NCBI GenBank assembly: GCA_023055505.1
Contig: JALIRH010000146.1
Location: 186,001-250,000 of the forward strand
Origin: Callipepla californica brunnescens
Lineage: Eukaryota; Chordata; Aves; Galliformes; Odontophoridae
Reading direction: 5' to 3'
DNA length: 64,000 bases
How positions within the stretch are numbered: the stretch's first letter is position 1; the number at the start of each line of letters is the position of its first letter. A program made the position numbers and the translations under genes. Shown piece after piece: positions 19,801 to 35,000 of this stretch. Under the pieces are notes generated by a model. The model did no database searches. It was not told the origin of the DNA and saw only the letters and a program-made list of their open reading frames with translations.

Positions 19801-22800
19801 ACACTCACACACAGTACATGCACACAGAACACACACAAACACACAGTGCACACACACACAGTGCACACACACACACATTGCACACAGTGCACACACACAT
19901 TGCACACAGTGCACACAGTGCACACACGCATTGCACACACAGTGCACACACACACACACACACACACAGTGCACACACACAGTGCACACACACACACATA
20001 GTGCACACACCGTGCTCAAACACACACCTTGCACATACAGTGAAAACACACACACACACACAGTGTACACTGTGAACACACACAGTACACACACACACAT
20101 TTTACACACTCACACATTTTGCACACACACAGTGTACACACAGTGCGCACACAAACAGTGTACACACACGAACGCACACAAAGACACAGTGCACACAAAG
20201 ACACAGTGGACACACACACAGTGCACACACACACACACATTGCACGCACAGTGCACACACAGAAAGTGCACAAACACACAAATTGCACTTATACACAGTG
20301 CACATCAGTGCACACACACACAGAACACGCACACAAACACAGTGCACATATACACAGTGCAAAACACTGCACATACAAACACACAGTGCACACACACACA
20401 CACAGTGCACACACTGTGACCACGCACACTGCACACACAGTGCACACACACACACACAATACACAATCACACACACAGAGTGCAGAGAGACTAACTGCAA
20501 ACACTGTGCACACGCACACTGCAAACACTGTGCACACACACACATGGTACACAGACATACACACACACACACACGGTGCACACAGTGCGCACACGCAGTG
20601 CACACACAGTGCACACACAGTGTACACATACACAGAACACACACACACGGTGCACACACAAACTGCACACACAGAGCACGCACACACACACAGTGCACAC
20701 ACACACAGAGCACACACAATGCACACAAACACACACACTGCGCACAATGTGACCACACACACTACACACTCTGTGCACGCACACACACACACACAGCAAA
20801 AACACACACACAGAGTGCAAAAGACACACTGCACACACTGTGCACAAGCACACTGCAAACACTGTGCGCACACACAGACACACACACTGCACACAGTGCG
20901 CACACGCAGTGCAGACACAATGCACACACACACAGTGCACACACACACACTGCACACACACAGAGATTGCGAACACACAGTGCACACACACACACACACA
21001 CACACTGCGCAAACAATGCACACTTACACAGGCACACACACGATCACACACACACACACAGTGCACACACAAACACACACACACAGGGCACACAGTGCCC
21101 ACAAGCAGTGCAGACACAGTGCACACACACACAGAACACACACACACAGTGTCCACACACAGACAGTGCACACAGTGCACACAGTGCACACGCACACAGT
21201 GCGCACACACACATTGCACACATACACACACACAGTGCACACGCACACAGTGCACGCACACACAGTGCACACGTACACACAGAACACACAGTGGACACAC
21301 ACACACAGTGAACACACTGTGACCACTCAAACTGCACACACTGTGCAAACACACACACACACACAACACACAAACAAACACACACCGTGCACAGAGGCAC
21401 ACTGTACACACTGTGCACACGCACACTGTAAACACTGTACACACACACACACACAGTGCACACACAGTGCACACACAGAAAGTGCACAAACACACAAAGT
21501 GCACATATACACAGTGCACAACAGTGCACAAACACACAATACACAAACACAAACAGTGCACAGAAACACACTACACACACTGTGCACACGCACACTGCAA
21601 ACACTGTGCACACACACACACACACACAGTCCACACAGAGCACAAACAGTGCAGAAACAGTGCACACACACAGAGTGCACACAGAGTGCACACAGTGCAC
21701 ACACACACACACAGTGGACAAACTGTGCACAAACACACACCGTGCACATAAAGTGCACACACACAGTGCACACTGTGAACACACACACAGTGCACACACA
21801 CACATATTGCACATACACACACACACAGTGCACACACACACACACAGTGCACACACACACATATTGCACATACACACACACACAGTGCACACACACACAG
21901 TGCACACACACACACAATGCACACACACGAACACACACACACAATGCACACACAAACACACACACAGTATACACACACACAGTGTACACACAGTGCACAC
22001 ACATACAGTATACACACACGAACACACACAAATAAACAATGCACACACTGGACACACACACAGTGCACATGCACACACACTGCACACACAGAAAATGCAA
22101 AAAGACACAAAGTGCTCATAAACACTGTGCACAACAGTGCACACACACACAGGACACACGCACACACACACACACAGAACACACACACAGCGCACACAAA
22201 CACACAGTGCACAAACACACAGTGCACACAAACACACACACTGCGCACAATGTGACCACACACACTGCACAATCTGTGCACGCACACACACACTTACAAT
22301 GCACAAACACACACACAGAGTGCACAAAGACACACTGCACACACTGTGCACACGCACACTGCAAACACTGTGCACACACACACACACACACTGCACACAG
22401 TGCGCACACGCAGTGCAGACACAATGCACACACACAAAGTCCACACACACACACACACACACACAGTCCACACACACACAGTGCACACACACACACACAC
22501 AGTGCACATACACACACACACAGTGCACGCAAACACAGTGCACACGTATACACAGAGCACACAGTGCACACGCACGGACAGTGCACAAACACACACAGTG
22601 CACATATACACAGTGCACAACAGTGCACACACACAGTGCAGACACAGTGCACACACACGCAGTGCACACAGTGCACTCACACAGTGCACACAGTGCGAAC
22701 ACGCCGTGCAGACACAGTGCACACACACACAGAACACACGCACACAGTCCATACACACACAGTGCACACACAGTGCACACACACATTGCACACAGTGCAC

Positions 22801-25800
22801 ACACACACATTGCACGCACACACACACACTGCACACACATTGCACACACACACAGTGCACACACTGCACACACACACAGTGCACACACTGCACACACATA
22901 CACAGTACACACACACACAAACAGTACAAACACAGTGCACACACAACGCACAGTACACAAACATACAGGGCCCACACACTGCACAAACACACACAGTGAA
23001 CACAGAGTGCAAACACACATATGTAGTGCACACCCAGAGCACACACACGCACACACAGTGCTCACAGCGCATACACACACACTGCACACACACACAGTTC
23101 ACACACACACACTCCACAAACCCACATTGCACACACAGTGCGCACACACACAGTGCTCACACACATACAAGTTGCACACGCACACAGTGCACACACACAC
23201 ATACACACTGTGCACACACAGTGCACACACAAGACAGTGAACACACACACACACACAAAACACAGTGCAGACACACACACTGCACACACACACAGTGCTC
23301 ACGCACACACAGTGCACACATACACACCCAGTGAACGCACAGTGCCCCCACACACACAGACAACACACACACAGTACACACACAGAGCACACACACTCAC
23401 AGTGCACACACAGTGCACACACAATGCACAGACTAACACACAGTGCACACACACAAAGTGCTCACACACAATGCACCCACACAGTGCACGCACACACACA
23501 CACACTCACACACACCATGCACACACACACACACAGTGCACACTCACACACACTGAACAAACACACAGTGCACACAGACGCACACACACACACAGTGAAC
23601 ACACACAGGCACACTGAACACACAGTGCACACACAGTGCACACACTCACACAGAACACGCATGCACACAGTGCACACACACACACTGCACACACACACAC
23701 ACACACACAGTACACACACACTGCACACACACACACAGTGCGCACAGAGTGCACACACATACACAGTCCACACACACACGCAGTGCACACACACACAGTG
23801 CACATGCACACACAGTGCACTCACAAACACACAGCTGACACAGTGCACACACACACACACAGTGCACACACAGTGCACACACACACAGTACACACACACA
23901 GTGCACACACACACACACACAGTGCACATACACACACACACAGTGCACGCAAACACAGTGCACACGTATACACAGAGCACACAGTGCACACGCACGGACA
24001 GTGCACAAACACACACAGTGCACATATACACAGTGCACAACAGTGCACACACACAGTGCAGACACAGTGCACACACACGCAGTGCACACAGTACACTCAC
24101 ACAGTGCACACAGTGCGAACACGCCGTGCAGACACAGTGCACACACACACAGAACACACGCACACAGTCCATACACACACAGTGCACACACAGTGCACAC
24201 ACACATTGCACACAGTGCACACACACACATTGCACGCACACACACACACTGCACACACATTGCACACACACACAGTGCTCACACACATACAAGTTGCACA
24301 CGCACACAGTGCACACACACACATACACACTGTGCACACACAGTGCACACACAAGACAGTGAACACACACACACACACAAAACACAGTGCAGACACACAC
24401 ACTGCACACACACACAGTGCTCACGCACACACAGTGCACACATACACACCCAGTGAACGCACAGTGCCCCCACACACACAGACAACACACACACAGTACA
24501 CACACAGAGCACACACACTCACAGTGCACACACAGTGCACACACAATGCACAGACTAACACACAGTGCACACACACACAGTGCTCACACACAATGCACCC
24601 ACACAGTGCACGCACACACACACACACTCACACACACCATGCACACACACACACACAGTGCACACTCACACACACTGAACAAACACACAGTGCACACAGA
24701 CGCACACACACACACAGTGAACACACACAGGCACACTGAACACACAGTGCACACACAGTGCACACACTCACACAGAACACGCATGCACACAGTGCACACA
24801 CACACACTGCACACACACACACACACACACAGTACACACACACTGCACACACACACACAGTGCGCACAGAGTGCACACACATACACAGTCCACACACACA
24901 CGCAGTGCACACACACACAGTGCACATGCACACACAGTGCACTCACAAACACACAGCTGACACAGTGCACACACACACACACAGTGCACACACAGTGCAC
25001 ACACACACAGTACACACATACACGCAGTGCACACACACACAGTGCACATGCACACACACAGTGCATATGCACACGCAGTGCACTCACAAACACACAGCTG
25101 AAACAGAGCACACACACACAGTGCACATGCACACACACACACAATGCACACACACGAACACACACACACAATGCACACACAAACACACACACAGTATACA
25201 CACACACAGTGTACACACAGTGCACACACATACAGTATACACACACGAACACACACAAACAATGCACACAGTGGACACACACACAGTGCACATGCACACA
25301 CACTGCACACACAGAAAATGCAAAAAGACACAAAGTGCTCATAAACACTGTGCACAACAGTGCACACACACACAGGACACACGCACACACACACACACAG
25401 AACACACACACAGCGCACACAAACACACAGTGCACAAACACACAGTGCACACAAACACACACACTGCGCACAATGTGACCACACACACTGCACAATCTGT
25501 GCACGCACACACACACTTACAATGCACAAACACACACACAGAGTGCACAAAGACACACTGCACACACTGTGCACACGCACACTGCAAACACTGTGCACAC
25601 ACACACACACACACTGCACACAGTGCGCACACGCAGTGCAGACACAATGCACACACACAAAGTCCACACACACACACACACACACACAGTCCACACACAC
25701 AGAGTGCACACACACACACACAGTGCACATACACACACACACAGTGCACATACACACACACACAGTGCACGCAAACACAGTGCACACGTATACACAGAGC

Positions 25801-28800
25801 ACACAGTGCACACGCACGGACAGTGCACAAACACACACAGTGCACATATACACAGTGCACAACAGTGCACACACACAGTGCAGACACAGTGCACACACAC
25901 GCAGTGCACACAGTGCACTCACACAGTGCACACAGTGCGAACACGCCGTGCAGACACAGTGCACACACACACAGAACACACGCACACAGTCCATACAAAC
26001 ACAGTGCACACACAGTGCACACACACATTGCACACAGTGCACACACACACATTGCACGCACACACACACACTGCACACACATTGCACACACACACAGTGC
26101 ACACACTGCACACACACACAGTGCACACACTGCACACACATACACAGTACACACACACACAAACAGTGCAAACACAGTGCACACACAACGCACAGTACAC
26201 AAACATACAGGGCCCACACACTGCACAAACACACACAGTGAACACAGAGTGCAAACACACATATGTAGTGCACACCCAGAGCACACACACGCACACACAG
26301 TGCTCACAGCGCATACACACACACTGCACACACACACAGTTCACACACACACACTCCACAAACCCACATTGCACACACAGTGCGCACACACACAGTGCTC
26401 ACACACATACAAGTTGCACACGCACACAGTGCACACACACACATACACACTGTGCACACACAGTGCACACACAAGACAGTGAACACACACACACACAAAA
26501 CACAGTGCAGACACACACACTGCACACACACACAGTGCTCACGCACACACAGTGCACACATACACACCCAGTGAACGCACAGTGCCCCCACACACACAGA
26601 CAACACACACACAGTACACACACAGAGCACACACACTCACAGTGCACACACAGTGCACACACAATGCACAGACTAACACACAGTGCACACACACACAGTG
26701 CTCACACACAATGCACCCACACAGTGCACGCACACACACACACACTCACACACACCATGCACACACACACACACAGTGCACACTCACACACACTGAACAA
26801 ACACACAGTGCACACAGACGCACACACACACACAGTGAACACACACAGGCACACTGAACACACAGTGCACACACAGTGCACACACTCACACAGAACACGC
26901 ATGCACACAGTGCACACACAGTCCACACACACACGCAGTGCACACACACACAGTGCACACACACTGCACACACACACACAGTGCGCACAGAGTGCACACA
27001 CATACACAGTCCACACACACACGCAGTGCACACACACACAGTGCACATGCACACACAGTGCACTCACAAACACACAGCTGACACAGTGCACACACACACA
27101 CAGAGTGCACACACAGTGCACACACACAGTACACACATACACGCAGTGCACACACACACAGTGCACATGCACACACACAGTGCACACACACACGCAGTGC
27201 ACTCACAAACACACAGCTGAAACAGAGCACACACACACAGTGCACATGCACACACACACACAGTGCACACACAAAGAACACACACACAGTGCACGCACAC
27301 TGCACACGCACAGACAGTACACACACACACAGTGCACACACAGTGCACACACACACACATTGCACACACACACAGTGCACACACAGTGCACACACACAAA
27401 GAGCACATACACACACAGAGTGAGCACGCATGGACAGTTCACACAAACACACCCAGTGCCACACACTGCACACACACACACACATTGCACACACAAAGAA
27501 CACACACACAGTGCACACACACACATACAGTTCACACACAGTGCACACACACATTCACGCAAAGTGCACACACAGTGCACACACACACAGTGCACACACA
27601 CACAGTACACACACACACAGTGCACACACACACTGTGCACACAGTGCACACACAGAGAGTGCACAGACACTCATAGTGCACACACACACAGTGCACACGT
27701 ACACACTGCACACTCACAATGTGCACACTATGTGCACACACAGACAGAACACGCATGGACACAGTGCACACACACACACAGTGCACACACAAACTGCACA
27801 CACACGAATACACACAAACACACAGTGCACACACACCAAATATGCACACACACACATTGCACACTATGTGCACACACAAATAGTGCACACACACGAACAC
27901 ACACAAACACACAGTGCACACTCACAAACAGTGCACACACAGTGTACACACACACAGTGCACACCGAGACAGTGCACACGCACGGACAGTAAACACACAG
28001 TGCACACACACACAGAACATGCATGCACACAGTGCACACTCACAGACAATGCACACACACACGGTGCACACGCAAACACAGTGCACACACACACATTGTA
28101 CACAGTGCACACACAGAAAGAGCACAGACACTCACAGTGCACACACACACACTGCACACACATTGCACAAACACACACAGTGCACACTCTCTGCACACAC
28201 ACACAGTGCACACAGTGCACACGCATCCACAGTACACACACACACAAACATTACACTCACAGTGCACACACACAAACAGTGCAAACACACACTGTACACA
28301 CACACACAGTGCACACACACTGCACGCACACACAGTGAACACAGTACGCACACAAAGACATAGTGCACACACAGTGCACACACACACACAGTGCACACAG
28401 TGCTCATACACACACTGCATACACACACACTGCACACAGTGCGCACACAGTGCACACACACACAATGCTCACACACATACAAGGTGCATACGCACACAGT
28501 TCACACACTGACAGTGAACACACACGAACACACACAAACACACAGTGCAGACACACACACTGCACACACACACAGTGCTCACGCACACACAGTGCACACA
28601 TACACACCCAGTGCACGCACAGTGAACAATCACAGTGCACACACTCACACTGCTCACACAGTGCACACACACAGTGTTCTGTGTGTGTTCACTGTGTGTG
28701 TGCACTGTGTGCACTGTGTGTGTATGTGTGCACTGTGTGTGCTTGTGCGCACAGTGTGCACACAATGCACACACACACACAGTACATGCACACACACAGT

Positions 28801-31505
28801 GCACACACAGTGCACGCACAGACAGTGCACGGACACTCACAGTGCACACGCACGAACAGTGCGCACACGTACAGTGCACACACACACACTCCGCACACAC
28901 ACAATGCGCACACAGTGCCCACACACAGTGCTCACAGACTGTGCACACACACACACAGAGCACACACACACACACAGTGCACACGCACGGTCAGTAAATA
29001 CACAGTGCACACACACACACACACACAGTACGCACACAGTGCACACAGGCACACAGTGGACACACACACAGTGCACACGCACACAGAGAACACACACACA
29101 GAGTGCACATATACACAGTGCACAACACTGCACACACTCTGCACACACACACACTGCACACACTCTGCACACACACCCACACACACAATGCACAAACACA
29201 CACACTGAGTGCACAGAAACACTGCACACACTGTGCACACGCACACTGCAAACACTGTGCGCACACACACACACACACAGTGCACACACATGCAGTGCAC
29301 ACACACAGTGCACACACACACTCCACAAACCCACAATGCATACACAGTGCACACACACACAGTGCTCACACACACACAGTGCACACATAGTGCACAGACA
29401 ATTACAGTGCACACACACTCACAGTGCATACGCACTGCACACACACAGTGCACATGCAAACACAGTACGTATGCACACACAGTGCACACACAATGCACAC
29501 ACACACACGGTGCACACAGAGTGCACACACATACACATTCCACACACACACAGACAGTGCACACACAGTGCACACACACAGTACACACACACACAAACAC
29601 ACTGCACACGCACACAGTGCACATGAACACACAGTGCACACACAGTGCACACACACACAGTGCACACGCACCGACAGTGAATACACACACAGTGCACACA
29701 CACACACAGTGCAAACACACGGTACACACACAGTGCACAAACACACACATAGTGCACACACAGTGCACACACACAAACACAGTGCACACACAGTTCACAC
29801 ACACTGTGCACACACAAACACACACACATACACTGTTCACACACACAGTGCACACACACACACAGTGCAAACACACGGTACACACACAGTGCACAAACAC
29901 ACACAGTGCACACACAGTGCACACACACACACAGTGCACACACAGTGTACACAGACACAGTACACAAACACGCAGTGCACACACAGTACACACACACACA
30001 TTGCACACACACTCAGTGCACACACAGAAACACAGTGCACACACACACAGTGCACACTCAGACTCAGTGCACACACAGTGCACACACAGTGCACACACAC
30101 AGTTCACACACACACAGTAAACACACACACACAGTGCACACACAGTGCACACACAAACACACAGTGCACACACAGTGCACACACACAAACACAGTGCACA
30201 CACAGTTCACACACACTGTGCACACACAAACACACACACATACACTGTTCACACACACAGTGCACACACACACACAGTGCAAACACACGGTACACACACA
30301 GTGCACAAACACACACAGTGCACACACAGTGCACACACACACACAGTGCACACACAAAGAACACACACACACAGTGCACACACAGTGCACACAGACAGTA
30401 CACAAACACGCAGTGCACACACAGTACACACACACACATTGCACACACACTCAGTGCACACACAGAAACACAGTGCACACACACACAGTGCACACTCAGA
30501 CTCAGTGCACACACAGTGCACACACAGTGCACACACACAGTGCACACACACACAGTGCACACACAGTGCACACACACATTACACACACACACACACAGTG
30601 CACACACACACACACACGGTTACACACACAGTGCACACACAGTGCACACAAACGCAGTGAACACACACACTGCACACACACACACAGTGCACAAACACAC
30701 AGTGCACAGACACAGTGCAAACACCCACAGTGCACACACACATTTACAGTGCACACACACACACACACAGTGCGCAAACACACAGTGTACAGGCACAGAG
30801 TGCACACACACGAACACACAAAAAAAACACAGTGCACATATGGTTCACACACACAGTGCACGCACACACACAGTGCATACACAGTGCACACGCACAAACA
30901 CACACAAACACACGGTGCACACACACACAGTGCACATGCACACACAGTGCAGACACAGTGAACACACACACACAGTGCACATAAACAGTGCACATACACA
31001 CAGTAACACACACACGGTGCACACACACACAGTAACAGAGCACACACAGTGCTCACACAGACATACACACACACACAGCGCACACACTAACAGTGCACAC
31101 ACACACAGTCCACACAAACACACAGTGCACACACAGTGCACACAGAGTGCACACAGACGAACACACACAAACACACAGTGCACACACACACACACACACA
31201 GTGCACACACACACACTGCGCACACACACACACACACACTGTTCATACAGTACACACACACACATTGTGCACACACACAGTGCACACACCGCGCAAACAC
31301 ACACAGTGCACACAAACACGCACACACTGCGCACACACACTGTGCACAAACACACACACACACATTCCACACACAGTGCGCACACACACATACACTGTGC
31401 ACACACACAAACACACACACTCTGCACACACACATAGTGCACACACACACCGTTCACACACACACAGTGCACACACACACACAGTGCACACACACACACA
31501 CACAG
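16850..31505. repeat. CA/GTGCAC satellite, block 3
   Basis: Longest stretch of the satellite. Higher-order copies are visible: a block with gtgaacgcacagtgcccc occurs near 23,330, 24,452 and 26,570 (spacings 1,122 and about 2,118), and the block at 22,137 recurs at 25,360. Around 26.3-31.5 kb the variant order is mirrored on the other strand at 45.0-51.8 kb. No gene is credible in it. Confidence 0.97.
28674..28760. repeat. Short strand-switched patch in the satellite
   Basis: The array flips from CA-rich to TG-rich for about 85 bp (gtgttctgtgtgtgttcac and on) and then back. This creates fold-back junctions. A similar switch is seen around 47,648. Confidence 0.85.
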
Positions 31506-31653
31506 TCACACACGTCAGGTGGTGCTGTGCATCCCACCCGCGCTCATTTTTCACACTAGCTCGTGCACACGGAATGGTGTCAGTCATGGTGCACGAGGAA
31601 TAGTGCAAGGCGTTGTGCATGAGTGATGGTGCATGGCGTGGAGCATACGGAGT
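31506..31653. repeat. Satellite-associated spacer, copy A, cut by the provirus
   Basis: Unique-looking block from cacacgtcaggtggtgctg to catacggagt. The complete block is at 44,988-45,175 on the other strand. The remaining part is beside the solo LTR at 52,668-52,719. It ends in CGGAGT (31,648-31,653), one target-site hexamer of the provirus. Confidence 0.9.
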
Positions 31654-32092
31654 TGTTGCAAACTAGGTTTGCAGCATTTGTCCAAGGTTAACCCAGAGTG
31701 ACGTGGGGAAGCATACACACGCTCAATATGAGTGAAGCTTCAGTTTATTGTTGGTTACACATCTGATTATATAGACAGTTTGTTGCTAAGATTAGGTTTG
31801 CGGCACACAATCTCAAGCCACGGGATTGGTTAAAGGAAGCTTACATAAAGCTATAGTGATTAATGACTGGATAGATTACATATTGTTTTATAGAGTTACC
31901 ATTCTTCGTGGTTCCCATAGCATACAGTTCTTCAGATAATGTCTAGTACTATTGAAATCAGATCCGGTCGTTCTGGCTTCGGTTACTAAGTATGGTGTCC
32001 CGTAAAACTTTGCATGCAGCACTTTGCACGCAACATTACTCCACATCTGAAGACCATTGTTCTTACCCACTAGGTTTGTTACATCCCTGACA
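31654..32092 (-). repeat. 3' LTR of the provirus
   Basis: On the minus strand it begins TGTCAGGGATG and ends TTTGCAACA. It differs from the 5' LTR at two positions (gacagtttg versus gacattttg; cagatccgg versus cagacccgg). Its first 27 nt are coding: the Env frame ends in the LTR. Confidence 0.95.
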
Positions 32093-35000
32093 TTTCCCCT
32101 GTTTTTCTTTTAAAATAATATAGTCATGTCCTCCTTGTTCTATCAGCCAATTTTGGAATATATCGGCTGAGGTGGCCAGGTTTACTTTAGGCGTAGTAAG
32201 CCGCATAGTACAGCTTACTACTAAGCGAGCTACAATTATAATCAAAATAATAATTAACACCCATTTTATTCCTTCCTTCAGCAAATCATAGAGCCAGGAT
32301 GAAAGGCCTGGAAAAATTGATCGAAACCACTCATCAATTGGGTTATGGTCTTTCGTCACCTGATTTGTGTGGTTAAGCAACCAGTGGATCTGATTTTGAA
32401 TAGACTGACTATTATCTGACAGGTTAAAACAACACATACCCTCAAAATCTTTACACCCATGCCCCTGTGCTAACAGCAAGAAATCAATGGCAGCGCGATT
32501 TTGCAGAACAGCGTGTCTAAGACTATTCATATCTTCTAACATTTCTTCAAGAATCAACAATGTAATATTACTTTGTTTAACAGTCCAACAAGCTAGTCTC
32601 TCGATTTGGGTTAATGCTTGGGCTGCCGCTACACCTGGAACCAGGAAAGAAGCGAAGACATTTGCTGTTGTTGTCCATAACTTTATCTCGTCCGAGCATT
32701 CGGTTGTCAGTGCTGAGGCGGCTCTCCGATGTCGGCGACTAGTGCTATTGATTAGTGCCTTAGATATATTCAGCCATTCCTGGTGGCGAGGAGCAAACAA
32801 GGTTAACTTTCCTAGATAACATGGTCCCCCTACTATGTTTTTTGGAAGGCCCGCCCAGGCCCTATCACCACATATGAGGAAAATACCTGGTGGTAAAGCT
32901 TTAGCTGACCAATTATTTAGTAGAATCTCCTGTTTCTTAACTCCCGCTTCAATTGTCCAGCGTAAACCATAAGCATTTCCTTTCGAGAAACTGCCTCCAC
33001 AGTAAGTGGACCAATCAAAAGCAGCATGATTTTTTGGAAAGACACTTGTCCAACGCTGACCTAAGTAAGGACTATGAATTGGTAACAGTTTTGGATTATT
33101 GTGCGCAAATTTCTCTAAGGTAGTGCCTGGTCCAAACAACAAACAAGTGGTCTTAGATCCATTCACATTATCAACCATACGGGATCCCAGTAAATCCAAT
33201 TCTTGGGGGTCCCATGGCATGGAATTATTGAGGCCACGAATTAAACATGCACTTTGGGTTGCAGGCTCTGAATAATTACAGGCAGATACATTTTTGACGT
33301 GTGCCTTAAATTCCCGAGACTCATACCCAGGCCAGCCAATCAAACAGGTACGAAAGGGCTCTCCTGCCGACTGTAAGCTAAGACAAAAATCTGGATTATG
33401 CGTAAGGTTTGCCCATGTTACCCAAACATTTGAGCTAGATGCCAATAGCGGTGGATGCCTGGTCGTTGCCACTGGGAGGATTAGCAGGAATGTCATGATG
33501 TTCCACAACAGCTCGTGTCCACTTCGTAGGGACCCATAGTGGACCGAAGGCTGAAGATGACCTGCCTGTAATCGCTCCTGCACCAGCTGCGTAGCTTGAT
33601 TCAGGCTTTCACGGTTCAACGGCCACTGCTCGATCCAAACAGGAGTGTCTGTCATCCACTTCAGGCGGATCGGGAAAGCCCATGCAGTAGCCGTTACTAA
33701 AAGGGTGAAAGTTCTCCGAAAATGACCGTTTCTCCCACACCTAAAACAGCGTTGAGAGCGCGGGGTCGATGAGGCTGCCTTGTTCTCTGTTTGCTGTAAC
33801 AACGGTCCAAAGGCAGCAAACACCCGATCCTGAGCTCCGACCAGTTTCTCACCTATGTCCTGAACAACAGAGCTTAACATCGCTTGCGTGGGGGTAGGCA
33901 CTCGGCTCATACGTTCTAACATTTCCTCAACAGTAGCATTTAAAGGGAGCGTGGCAAGAATTGCTTTTGTTGCCTGATTACTATTTTCTAATAGACACTG
34001 ACGTAACAAGGACTGTTTCATCCAGTCAGGTACATCTGCATTTGACAGCGCTTCAGTTATCTTATCAACAAAATTAGCAAAAGATTCTTCTCGACCTTGT
34101 CTAATTGACAAATAAGATGGAGTAGGTTTCGAAGATCGAACCATATTATATGCATCTCGCGCTAGATTCATACTTTCCATACAAACTTCAGGCCCCATCT
34201 GAACCTGCATTTCTGGTCGAGAAAACATATTACTACCCATAAATTGATCAGCAGTCACTTGGTACAATGGGTCATGCATATCCCGGGGAACACTAGCACT
34301 TAATTCACATAAACGACGCCAATGAGATTGCCACATCATTTGTTCTGACGGTTTCATAATCATTCGCATAATAGTCTTTATATCCTCTGGAACAAGCACA
34401 CTGCTAGACCACAAGTAAGTTAATAATTGGCGAGCCGGTTCACTATGCAACCCATGTTCTGACACTGTAGAACGTAATTGAAATAACATTTTCCAACCAA
34501 GTGGAACATGAACCCCCTGAGCTCCACCGTTTGCTGTGGGCTCAAACCGAATGGGAAAAGCTTGGCCGATTATCTCAGCCACATCAGAATGACCCTGCTC
34601 CACAGCATGCCAAGCGATTTCTGCCCAACAGGGCCGAGGCAATATACTCATAGCAACTTTGCCTTTAACTGTCCCATTATTAACATTGTCCGAAGACGAT
34701 AGCGGGGGCGGAGGCGGTGGGAGATCCCCATTTCCCTCCTCTGGGGGGAAAAGGTCAGGTTCTGTCTCCGGGTCCTCAGGCGCCGGTGCAGTAGGCAGCA
34801 CCGCTGATACCCGTACAGGGACAGGAATTCCTAGGGACGGCTGAGGGGGATCCTCAATTCGAAAAGTTGCAGCAGAAGCCCCGCCATGCAGCTGAGCAAC
34901 TGCTTGCCCTGCTACCTCCTGCTCAATCTTATGCCGCTTTATACAATTAATAATTTCCCGCCAGGGCTTCATCAGCTTTTTTGCCTCCTTTCTATCATCA

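Noticed and set aside
9652..31505. Dozens of long open frames with His-Thr or Cys-Val runs, up to 800 codons
   Set aside because: They arise in several frames and on both strands of the same CA repeat because it lacks stop codons. They have no start context, splice signals or domain content.
9652..31505. CRISPR-like array
   Set aside because: Spacing is irregular, the spacers are themselves repeat, and the context is vertebrate.
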